A stretch of 53,563 nucleotides of DNA from Flavobacteriaceae bacterium. Its GTDB lineage: Bacteria > Bacteroidota > Bacteroidia > Flavobacteriales > Flavobacteriaceae. Below the pieces are notes generated by a model, which was not told the origin of the DNA, made no database searches, and worked only from the letters and a program-made list of their open reading frames with translations. Positions 42,892 through 50,266 of the stretch are shown here, one piece after another; the stretch's first letter is position 1; every line of letters begins with the position of its first letter. The position numbers were made by a program, and so were the translations under genes. Location of the stretch: NCBI GenBank assembly GCA_021151665.1, contig JAGKWW010000018.1, positions 1 through 53,563 on the forward strand, read 5' to 3'.

Positions 42892-45429
42892 TTAGTTCTT
42901 AATAATCTTTACGGTTTGTACCTGGCTGCCGGTTGCCACCCTTACAAGGTAAGCACCTGCAGGAAGATGTGCTATATTTAGAGACGCTTCACCCGCACCG
43001 AAAGTTTTTACCAGCACTTCCTGGCCCATCAGGTTGTAAAGCGCTACAGAAGTAATCTCGCTGTCATATGACAGATTGAGCACATCGTTTACCGGGTTCG
43101 GGAATACTTTAAGCGCATTTGTTGCAGTAAACTCCTCGTTAGAAAGCGCCGTAGGGCATGGCATCGCTCCATAGGGCTGAAGATCTGTTACCGTGGTGCC
43201 ATCTCCTAATTGCCCCACATCATTTTTACCCCAGGCGAAAAGATGGTTTTCTGAATCTACAGTGTACGATGAGCCTCCACCATTCGATACGCTCAGGTAA
43301 CCTGCAGAATTCGTGATCAGCCATGGTGACGTTAGTGTTGTCGTGCCTTCGTTGCCTGCCTGGCCTGTAGCATTGTAACCCCAGCCATATATTGCGCCGT
43401 AGGTACGCGTAGCGGTTGCATGGTAATATCCTGCACCAATAAGATCCCAGGTGGTAGCAGTACCCACCTGTGTAGGTACATTTTTATCAGCTGCAACGCC
43501 AAGGCCCAGCTGTCCGTTATTGTTTTTACCCCACGTCCAAAGTGTTCCGTTGGTACATGATCCTATACTAAAGTTAAAGCCGCCATCTACGTACTTCCAG
43601 TTGTTGGCCGTACCGATTTGCGTAGGAGCATTGCGCGTGGTTGACGAACCATCACCAAGCTCACCATTAGCGTTATTGCCCCAGGCCCAAAGCGTGCCAT
43701 CCGTTTTTATGGCTAATGAGTGGATTTGGCCTGCGCCAATACCCTGCCATGTGGCTGTACCTATTTGTACGGGAGCCGTACGGTTTGTACTTGTGCCATC
43801 GCCAAGCTGCGAATTCGTATTGCGGCCCCACGTCCAAAGTGTACCGTCTGTTTTGATCGCCATACTGTGGTATCCGCCAGCAGCGATGTTTTTCCATGTA
43901 GTAGCCGTACCCACCTGAACCGGTGCATTTTTGGCAACGGTAGAGCTAATGCCTAATTGTCCGTCGGCATTGGCGCCCCACGCCCAAAGTGTACCGTTAT
44001 TTTTGATTGCAAGCACGTGGCTTTCGCCTGCTGCAACATCTTTCCAGTCAGATGCCGTACCCACTTGTACAGGGGTTAGCTTGTTTGCGGTGCTACCCAC
44101 ACCAAGCTGCCCGCTTGAGTTAAGCCCCCATGCCCATAATGTACCGTCCGTTTTTAGCGCGAGGGCAAAATCAGTTCCCGCCGCAACTTTCTTAAAGCAG
44201 GTGGTAACAATAGGCACAGGCGTTGTAAAGGTTCCGCCTAAAACCCATACCACAGGATCACACGCTGAAGCTACCCACCAGTAATAAGTAGTCCCGGGCT
44301 GAAGCCCATCGATCCATGCCGATGTCTCGCTGGTAGTACTTTCAATTCCGCCGGCAGCATTTACCGTATTGTAACGGTACCTGTATCCCTGGCCCGGAGC
44401 CGGGTTTGGCGCTGTCCAGGTAAGATTTACCACAGCACCTCCCTGTTGAATTTCTGCGGCAAGGTTTGTTGGCTGGTTGCATGGTGGCGGCGTGTCAGAA
44501 TAGGTCATTTTAACAAGGCCCTCTTCTGCAGTACCTGCCCATATTACGTTAGAATCTACCACATAAAGTGAAGTTACATAGTTATCAGGCATACCCGAAT
44601 TTGAGCTGGTATATGAAGTACATCCTGTAAAGTTTTGTACACCACCCGAATAGTTTCCGCATGTCTGAAGGCCGAGCCATATCTTGTTGGTATTGTCTAT
44701 TCCCAGTGCGTCTACAGAACAGCTGGCAAGACAGGAACTACTAGTCCAGTACATATCGGTGTACTGATTGTTTACCATTTTGGCAAAACCATCAAAAGTA
44801 TCTATGTAAACAGCATCAGCTGTAACTTTAAGTATCTTCTCTGCCCCGTCATTTACCGCCGTAAAGGTGCTGCCGTTAAATTTAAGCAGCATGCCGTTTA
44901 CGGTTAGCCACACATTGTTAGACGGATCTACCGCAAGCGATGTTACGTTGTTCGAGCCAACAACGGAAGTTGGCGCATAGGTTGTCCACGTAGTTCCGTT
45001 AAATTTTGTAAGCCCTGAAGCTGTACCCACCCAAAGGTTTCCTGCCGTATCTGTTGCAATGCCCGATGCAGTATTATTAGGAAGTTGTGAGTTGGACGTC
45101 GTGTAGCTTGTAAACGTAGTACCGTTATAAAGTATAATACCACTGCCGAATGTAGAGGCGTACACCTTAGTACCGGTAACTGCAATATTCTTTAGGTTAT
45201 TTGTCGCGATTTGCGAGTTAGAAGTCGTGTAATTGGTAAACGATGTGCCCACCATTTTAGACAACCCGTTATTAGTAGCGATCCACATCGTTCCGGACGT
45301 GCTCACTTTAAAGTCATAAACGTGGTTAGACGCCAACCCCGAGTTGGCGTTGTATACCGTAAAATTATAATACTGCCCAAAGGTGGTAGCCGATAGCAGC
45401 ATTAAAAACAAAAAGTAGAGTTTTTTCAT
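42892..45429 (-). CDS. Type IX-secreted protein: two-component-regulator propeller, FN3, seven RCC1 repeats, sorting domain
   Basis: 845 residues from the ATG at 45429 (MKKLYFLF; the frame upstream to 45474 is ignored). Order: signal peptide (about 1-19); beta-propeller repeats of the kind found in the periplasmic part of hybrid two-component sensors (MWIATNNGLSKM, LWVGTASGLTKFNGTTW, IWAGTAEEGLVKM) to about 310; an FN3 domain (about 325-410); seven RCC1 repeats of about 50 residues (LWAWG-x-N-x-x-GQLG-x-G pattern) to about 765; and a C-terminal type IX sorting domain (VFPNPVNDVLNL to VQTVKIIKN). It should be exported across the outer membrane and attached or released. No kinase or membrane helix is present. 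An orphan LytTR regulator gene lies directly upstream on the same strand. Ligand unknown. Confidence 0.9.
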   Translation of the reverse strand: MKKLYFLFLMLLSATTFGQYYNFTVYNANSGLASNHVYDFKVSTSGTMWIATNNGLSKMVGTSFTNYTTSNSQIATNNLKNIAVTGTKVYASTFGSGIILYNGTTFTSYTTSNSQLPNNTASGIATDTAGNLWVGTASGLTKFNGTTWTTYAPTSVVGSNNVTSLAVDPSNNVWLTVNGMLLKFNGSTFTAVNDGAEKILKVTADAVYIDTFDGFAKMVNNQYTDMYWTSSSCLASCSVDALGIDNTNKIWLGLQTCGNYSGGVQNFTGCTSYTSSNSGMPDNYVTSLYVVDSNVIWAGTAEEGLVKMTYSDTPPPCNQPTNLAAEIQQGGAVVNLTWTAPNPAPGQGYRYRYNTVNAAGGIESTTSETSAWIDGLQPGTTYYWWVASACDPVVWVLGGTFTTPVPIVTTCFKKVAAGTDFALALKTDGTLWAWGLNSSGQLGVGSTANKLTPVQVGTASDWKDVAAGESHVLAIKNNGTLWAWGANADGQLGISSTVAKNAPVQVGTATTWKNIAAGGYHSMAIKTDGTLWTWGRNTNSQLGDGTSTNRTAPVQIGTATWQGIGAGQIHSLAIKTDGTLWAWGNNANGELGDGSSTTRNAPTQIGTANNWKYVDGGFNFSIGSCTNGTLWTWGKNNNGQLGLGVAADKNVPTQVGTATTWDLIGAGYYHATATRTYGAIYGWGYNATGQAGNEGTTTLTSPWLITNSAGYLSVSNGGGSSYTVDSENHLFAWGKNDVGQLGDGTTVTDLQPYGAMPCPTALSNEEFTATNALKVFPNPVNDVLNLSYDSEITSVALYNLMGQEVLVKTFGAGEASLNIAHLPAGAYLVRVATGSQVQTVKIIKN

Positions 45430-45516
45430 AAGGTATTGTGTATTGGTATTAAACAGAAGAAGATCAATAATCACTAGCTATTATTGAGTTTTAAGGTAAT
45501 TTTAATAATTGCGGTG

Positions 45517-45524
45517 CAAACATA
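45517..45524 (-). promoter_or_regulatory. -7 box TATGTTTG of the propeller/RCC1 gene
   Basis: Exact TAnnTTTG on the - strand, 87 bases before ATG 45429. The 278-base gap to the LytTR gene otherwise holds AT-rich sequence and a small hairpin GCGGACG-AA-CGTCTGC (45657-45672) without a U tract on the - strand. Confidence 0.45.
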
Positions 45525-45707
45525 GAACTTTTTTGTCACTAACCGGTGTCTTACAGCGTTCTATTTAAGTTAACTTTCCTGATAGTATATAAATTGGTAC
45601 AATAGTACATATAAAGAAGTTGAAGATTTCACCCAATGTACAGGCGTACCTCGTTAGCGGACGAACGTCTGCTTTTAAAAGAAAACCGTCTTTAAAAAAA
45701 GGGAGGG

Positions 45708-46457
45708 CTAAAAACTGTCGAGCATCACCAGGAACTCATCTTTTTTGCGGACAGAAAGCGGAATGATCTGCTTGTTTTTCATCACAATACGGTTGCCACC
45801 TTCGGCCTTGATGAAATGATCTACAAAAGCCATGTTGATAAGGTACGATTTGTGTGTGCGGAAAAAGTTATGAGGCGCCAGCATTGACTCATATTCCTTC
45901 AGGTTAGTAGACACTACCAGCTGTGGCGCATTGATAAAATGAAATGTTGTATAGTTCTTATCCGATTCGCAGGCAACTATATCCTGAATGTTGACAGCAT
46001 AAATCCTGTCGGCGGTTTTTAATACAAGTTTCTGGAGGTTCTTGGGCCGGTCAAGGTTGGCAAAAAGGTTATTAAGTTTTACGTCATACGCTTCCCTGTC
46101 TACAAGGTCAGATGCCTTTTTTACGGCTTCGGCAAGATCTACGGGATCTACGGGCTTCAGCAGGTAATCAATTGCCGAAAAACGGAATGCCTTTACCGCA
46201 AAGTCTTCATGGCCTGTAATGAATATCACTTTAAATGTAAAGGGCCGCATCTTTTGCAGTAAGTTAAAGCCTGTGCCATCGCCCATCTCTACGTCGAGGA
46301 ACACGATATCGGGCGATTCCTTTTCGATAAGCTTTATGCCGGACCCCACCGAGTCTGCCTGCCCAACAATAATGATATTAGGGCACGTTGCCTTGATGAT
46401 TGCAATATTCTCCTTGCGTATTTGTTCGATATCGTCAATTACAACAGCGCGCAGCAT
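45708..46457 (-). CDS. LytTR-type response regulator (orphan)
   Basis: Transcription regulator of about 249 residues from ATG 46457 (MLRAVVIDD); the longer frame to 46505 lacks meaning. Receiver domain: acidic pair Asp8/Asp9, phospho-acceptor Asp55 (FLDVEMGDG), Thr81 and Lys101 (LKPVD), all intact. LytTR DNA-binding domain at about 145-245 (VACESDKNYTTFHF, FFRTHKSYLINM). Usually paired with a histidine kinase of the LytS/YehU type, but none is encoded in this window. The adjacent secreted propeller protein is a possible target. Confidence 0.92.
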   Translation of the reverse strand: MLRAVVIDDIEQIRKENIAIIKATCPNIIIVGQADSVGSGIKLIEKESPDIVFLDVEMGDGTGFNLLQKMRPFTFKVIFITGHEDFAVKAFRFSAIDYLLKPVDPVDLAEAVKKASDLVDREAYDVKLNNLFANLDRPKNLQKLVLKTADRIYAVNIQDIVACESDKNYTTFHFINAPQLVVSTNLKEYESMLAPHNFFRTHKSYLINMAFVDHFIKAEGGNRIVMKNKQIIPLSVRKKDEFLVMLDSF

Positions 46458-46650
46458 AATCTTTAATTTTCGTAAAGGTAGGAAATCCTCAAGCTTTCTT
46501 ACCACAGCCCTTTTATTTTTATCGGGACGGGAAAGTTAATAACAGATCGTGGACAAACGCAGGTATATTCGGTTTTCCTGACAAATGAAACAAAGTTGAT
46601 CGAAATAGCAGCCTGAATGTCCACCACTTCACCAGATTTTATTGCACTCG

Positions 46651-47217
46651 TTATTTCTGCGCAATTTCGCTTTCGACGGCGCGAAATATGTCATCGAAAA
46701 TGAATTCGTTTTTAGCTGCCTGATCCCTGTTGATTATCGCATCGCAGCTGTCGCCCGCGCCCTTATAATGATAATTATAACCCCCATCAGAAAAAAGATA
46801 GATACAACTTTCCTGTTTTGAAGCAAAATAAAATTGTGCTTCCCTCAGTTCAAAACATACGTTTCCAAAATCTCTGCGGGCGCCTTTTCGCACACCTTCA
46901 GCTTCAGAACGCAGCACACTATAAGCAGAATCCGCCTGCGACTTACTTTTCAATTCGATTTTTTCTATAATACAATATACCAGATCTTGCTTGTACAGGT
47001 AATAGGTGGTCGTTCTGAACTGCTTTTCGGGTAGTAAATTTTTAAAGCAATGGTTAACCTTCAGATCAAAGTAATGGGCTTTATTCTTAGTAAATTTCGT
47101 TATTCCCAACTGATTTTTATGCCTTTGGATAATCCTATCCAAGTCTAATTTCCGGTGAGTTTCCTTAACTACAAGAGCGGCCACAACTATATAAATACAA
47201 AAAACAAGGACTTTCAT
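46651..47217 (-). CDS. Small exported or membrane-anchored protein, unknown
   Basis: 188 residues beginning with a hydrophobic signal or anchor (about 2-19, VLVFCIYIVVAALVV). The rest is mixed alpha/beta with an amphipathic stretch (YLYKQDLVYCIIEKIELKSKSQADSAYSVL) and a Tyr-rich segment near FSDGGYNYHYKG. I do not recognise a family. It stands alone between the LytTR gene and tRNA-Ala, and no perfect -7 box is visible. Confidence 0.6.
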   Translation of the reverse strand: MKVLVFCIYIVVAALVVKETHRKLDLDRIIQRHKNQLGITKFTKNKAHYFDLKVNHCFKNLLPEKQFRTTTYYLYKQDLVYCIIEKIELKSKSQADSAYSVLRSEAEGVRKGARRDFGNVCFELREAQFYFASKQESCIYLFSDGGYNYHYKGAGDSCDAIINRDQAAKNEFIFDDIFRAVESEIAQK

Positions 47218-47287
47218 ATTGCCGTTTTATAAACCCATATTTGCAATGATAGGAATTAAACAGTTTACAGACGACCTTTAAAGCAAT

Positions 47288-47315
47288 AAAAAAACCGCAA
47301 CATTTCTGCTGCGGT
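47288..47315 (-). terminator. Terminator of tRNA-Ala
   Basis: On the - strand, ACCGCAGCA-GAAA-TGTTGCGGT (one G-T pair) followed by seven T, beginning 3 bases after the CCA end of the tRNA. Confidence 0.85.
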
Positions 47316-47318
47316 TTT

Positions 47319-47395
<77 letters not shown>

Positions 47396-47412
47396 GATTG
47401 GTTTTGCGTGGG

Positions 47413-47444
47413 CAAATATAGCATAATTTTTTTCCAATATGCAA
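47413..47444 (-). promoter_or_regulatory. Promoter of tRNA-Ala
   Basis: -7 box TATATTTG (47413-47420) with a TTG (47442-47444) 21 bases upstream; the tRNA begins 17 bases downstream of the box. Confidence 0.6.
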
Positions 47445-47532
47445 GTGCGCATGGCAAAACTTTAAAAATAGCAGCAAACGATTTTCTGTATTGCTGCAAA
47501 GGCTTATTTTTACGCCATAAACCATTCCATTT

Positions 47533-48300
47533 ATGACCACTACACGCCCTAACGGATCGTTATATTCAAAAATAGAAAACCGAATTGCAACCATAGAGTT
47601 TGGCCACCCGGCAAGCAACTCCTTTCCGGGCGAATTGCTTCAGCGGCTAACAGACGAAATCGATACGATAGGCAGTAACTCTGAGGTGAACATCATTATA
47701 CTTCGCAGCGAAGGCGAAGGTGCCTTTTGTGCGGGCGCTTCTTTCGATGAACTCCTTGCCGTAAACAGCCTTGAACATGGTGCGGTTTTCTTTTCGGGAT
47801 TTGCGAATGTTATCAATGCCATGCGCCGTTGTCCCAAACTTATTATCGGGCGCATCCATGGCAAAGCTGTTGGCGGTGGTGTGGGCCTCGCTGCAGCCTG
47901 CGATTATGCATTGGCAACCGAAGGCAGTGCGATAAAGCTTTCTGAATTTACAATTGGTATAGGGCCTTTTGTGATTGCACCGGCGGTAGAGCGCAAAATG
48001 GGAACGGCTGCACTGGCCGAGCTTACCCTTGCCGCCCACGAATGGAAAAATGCCTACTGGGCACAGGAAAAAGGACTATATGCAAAAGTCCTTGAAAATG
48101 TAACTGATCTGGACAAGGAACTCGACATCCTGACTTCAAAACTGGCGGCTTACAATCCGGATGCACTAGCAGCTATGAAGAAAGTGTTGTGGGAAGGCAC
48201 ACAAAACTGGCATGCACTACTTGCAGAGCGGGCTAAAATTTCGGGGACATTGGTCCTGTCCGATTTTACTAAAAAGGCACTAGCACAGTTCCGTAAATAG
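47533..48300 (+). CDS. Enoyl-CoA hydratase/isomerase family protein
   Basis: Crotonase-fold enzyme of 255 residues acting on acyl-CoA thioesters. The two oxyanion-hole elements are FCAGASFDEL and GKAVGGGVGLAAACDYALA. The catalytic Glu pair of true enoyl-CoA hydratases is not clearly in place (FTIGIGPFVIAPAVERKMG region has Pro-Phe where hydratases have LG-x-x-PG), so another crotonase reaction is possible. Near-match box TATTTTTA at 47505-47512. Its stop abuts the end of the 2OG-oxygenase gene on the opposite strand. Confidence 0.85.
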   Translation: MTTTRPNGSLYSKIENRIATIEFGHPASNSFPGELLQRLTDEIDTIGSNSEVNIIILRSEGEGAFCAGASFDELLAVNSLEHGAVFFSGFANVINAMRRCPKLIIGRIHGKAVGGGVGLAAACDYALATEGSAIKLSEFTIGIGPFVIAPAVERKMGTAALAELTLAAHEWKNAYWAQEKGLYAKVLENVTDLDKELDILTSKLAAYNPDALAAMKKVLWEGTQNWHALLAERAKISGTLVLSDFTKKALAQFRK

Positions 48301-48915
48301 TTAGCGGGTCTTTATCCAGCCGGTAATGCTCAGGCGGTCGCGCTTTACGGGTTTCACCTCGTGCTCCAGTTCCTGGCTTTCAAAAACCACCACCCTGCCC
48401 CTCACGGGATAGATATCTATTGCCTGTTCTGAACCGTTTACATTGGTATAAATAGAAAGTTCGCCGCCGTATTCCGGTTGCCAGTTCTCATCGTTCAGAT
48501 ATGTGACAATAGAAAGTTTCCGTCGGCTGTCATTTTTAAAAGTATCCAGATGGCGCTTATAAAACGTTCCGGGAGGATATACGGCATAATGAAACTCTTT
48601 TTCCGCAAGTCCCATAAAGCAGGTACGGTTCATATAGGCCATGAAATCATTGATCTTATCAAAGAATATATTTTCTTCGGACCCGGCATTTTCCTCGTCC
48701 ATCCATAAGATAAAATCGCCCCGTATAGCTCCAATTACCTGCCCATTAGACTGGTTGCCAATAGCCGACTTCCTGAACTGCTCCTCATTATATTTTTGCA
48801 AAATACCTGCCCGCAAAGCCTGCACTTCATCTGCCGAAAAGAAATCATCGGCGACAGCATATTTATCAGCCATGAGGCCGTCTATAATTTTCTCATAAAG
48901 CGGGTTGAGTTCCAT
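48301..48915 (-). CDS. 2OG-Fe(II) oxygenase (prolyl 4-hydroxylase type)
   Basis: Non-haem iron dioxygenase of about 204 residues using 2-oxoglutarate. The iron triad is visible: HLD (HxD in YKRHLDTF) and the distal His in ELEHEVKPV, with Arg in KRDRLSITGW binding 2-oxoglutarate. Similar bacterial enzymes hydroxylate proline in proteins such as EF-Tu; the target here is unknown. Start at 48915 (MELNPLYEK) is favoured by a -7 box TACCTTTG at 48933-48940; the open frame to 48954 spans that box. Divergent from queD. Confidence 0.86.
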   Translation of the reverse strand: MELNPLYEKIIDGLMADKYAVADDFFSADEVQALRAGILQKYNEEQFRKSAIGNQSNGQVIGAIRGDFILWMDEENAGSEENIFFDKINDFMAYMNRTCFMGLAEKEFHYAVYPPGTFYKRHLDTFKNDSRRKLSIVTYLNDENWQPEYGGELSIYTNVNGSEQAIDIYPVRGRVVVFESQELEHEVKPVKRDRLSITGWIKTR

Positions 48916-48932
48916 ATCGTAATATCGAGCTG

Positions 48933-48940
48933 CAAAGGTA
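48933..48940 (-). promoter_or_regulatory. -7 box TACCTTTG of the 2OG oxygenase gene
   Basis: Exact TAnnTTTG, 17 bases before ATG 48915. The identical box occurs for the divergent queD gene, also 17 bases before its ATG. Confidence 0.5.
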
Positions 48941-48986
48941 CAGGTTAAAGCCAAAAGGCGGCCTTATCATCTGGCAATTTATTTAA

Positions 48987-48994
48987 TACCTTTG
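48987..48994 (+). promoter_or_regulatory. -7 box TACCTTTG of queD
   Basis: Exact TAnnTTTG, 17 bases before ATG 49012. Confidence 0.5.
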
Positions 48995-49011
48995 CATCTC
49001 AAAACTGCACC

Positions 49012-49464
49012 ATGAGCAACATCAGGATCACCAAGCAATTTACGTTCGAAACCGGCCATGCACTGTATGGCTATGATGGCAAATGCAAGAATGTACACGG
49101 GCACAGTTATAAGCTGTCTGTGACGGTAATCGGTAAACCGATTTCAGATAGCGCTAACGTAAAGTTTGGGATGGTGATCGATTTCGGCGACCTGAAAAAG
49201 ATCGTGAAAAGCGAGATTGTCGACGTTTTTGACCACGCTACGGTATTCAACAAAAATACACCCCACATCGAGCTGGCCAACGAATTGAAAGAACGTGGGC
49301 ATGATGTAATACTGGTTGAATATCAACCTACCAGCGAAAATATGGTGATCGATTTTGCCCACCGTATCAAAAGGCTGCTGCCCGAGGGTATTAAGCTCCA
49401 TTCCTTACGGTTGCAGGAAACCGAAAGCTCCTTTGCCGAATGGTACCAAAGCGATAACGAGTAA
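49012..49464 (+). CDS. queD: 6-carboxy-5,6,7,8-tetrahydropterin synthase (QueD/PTPS family)
   Basis: Zinc enzyme of 150 residues converting 7,8-dihydroneopterin triphosphate to 6-carboxytetrahydropterin in queuosine/7-deazaguanine synthesis. Zinc ligands His16 (FETGHALYG), His29 and His31 (VHGH), and the catalytic Cys25 in the C-x3-HGH pattern that marks QueD. Other queuosine genes are not in the window. A uracil-DNA glycosylase family gene follows after 31 bases and may be co-transcribed. Confidence 0.88.
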   Translation: MSNIRITKQFTFETGHALYGYDGKCKNVHGHSYKLSVTVIGKPISDSANVKFGMVIDFGDLKKIVKSEIVDVFDHATVFNKNTPHIELANELKERGHDVILVEYQPTSENMVIDFAHRIKRLLPEGIKLHSLRLQETESSFAEWYQSDNE

Positions 49465-49495
49465 CCTCCGATAAAATGTCTGCAATTCGCTGCCG

Positions 49496-50098
49496 ATGGA
49501 AAAGCTGATTGAAGAGATACGGACTTGTTCTGCCTGCAGCGCCCACTTATCGATGGGTGCCAATCCTGTAATACAATTGTCGGCAGATTCTCGTATTGTC
49601 ATTATCGGCCAGGCGCCAGGAAGGATCGTACACAATACAGGGATACCGTGGAATGACCGCAGTGGCGATACTCTTCGCAACTGGCTTGGCGTGACCACTC
49701 AAGAATTCTATGACTCCGGTATATTTGCCATAATGGGTATGGGATTCTGCTATCCGGGAAAAGGCCCGTCGGGCGATCTTCCCCCACGAAAAGAGTGTTC
49801 TGCACTCTGGCATAGCAGGATCATGGCAAGTTTCAGCAAGCCGCCACAACTTATACTTCTTATTGGGGCTTACGCCCAACGGCACTATTTCGAAAATAAG
49901 AAGCAGGATCTTACCTCTGCTGTTAAGGCCTATAAGGATAATCTCCCGCATTATTTTGTCCTGCCTCACCCGTCGCCAAGAAATATGGGCTGGTTAAAAA
50001 ATAACAGTTGGTTTACTGCAGAAGTGCTCCCGGAGTTGCGCCGGATAGTACGGGAAATAATAGATGAAAAGGACCAGGCACCACACCCCTGCTTGTAA
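49496..50098 (+). CDS. Uracil-DNA glycosylase superfamily protein with four-Cys cluster
   Basis: 200 residues. Motif A is GQAPGRIVHNTGIPW and the C-terminal motif is LPHPSPRN, both placed as in uracil-DNA glycosylases, which excise uracil from DNA. Cys11, Cys14, Cys85 and Cys101 have the spacing (C-x2-C ... C-x15-C) of the 4Fe-4S cluster in family 4 enzymes, although motif A lacks the acidic residues typical of that family (Asn and Thr where Glu/Asp are usual). Activity therefore needs testing. Follows queD by 31 bases. Confidence 0.8.
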   Translation: MEKLIEEIRTCSACSAHLSMGANPVIQLSADSRIVIIGQAPGRIVHNTGIPWNDRSGDTLRNWLGVTTQEFYDSGIFAIMGMGFCYPGKGPSGDLPPRKECSALWHSRIMASFSKPPQLILLIGAYAQRHYFENKKQDLTSAVKAYKDNLPHYFVLPHPSPRNMGWLKNNSWFTAEVLPELRRIVREIIDEKDQAPHPCL

Positions 50099-50179
50099 CC
50101 GTTTCCTGTCGCGTTACACCGCCTTATACCTCCCCTGCCATAATAAGTTCCGTCGAAATTAGGGTTTTAGGGTTGATTC

Positions 50180-50194
50180 CTGTTACGTTAACAG
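50180..50194. promoter_or_regulatory. Palindrome upstream of the delta-60 repeat gene
   Basis: CTGTTA-CGT-TAACAG, a perfect inverted repeat 73 bases before the start of the delta-60 protein gene. It may be an operator. Confidence 0.3.
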
Positions 50195-50266
50195 TAAGGG
50201 CTGGTTTGTGTTATTGCCGTAAAAGATAGCACACTACAGCCTCTACTGCGAACTAAAAAATATCCT

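Noticed and set aside
43400..44200. DNA-level tandem repeat array in the RCC1 region
   Set aside because: The periodicity is that of the RCC1 protein repeats; the DNA units differ at many positions.
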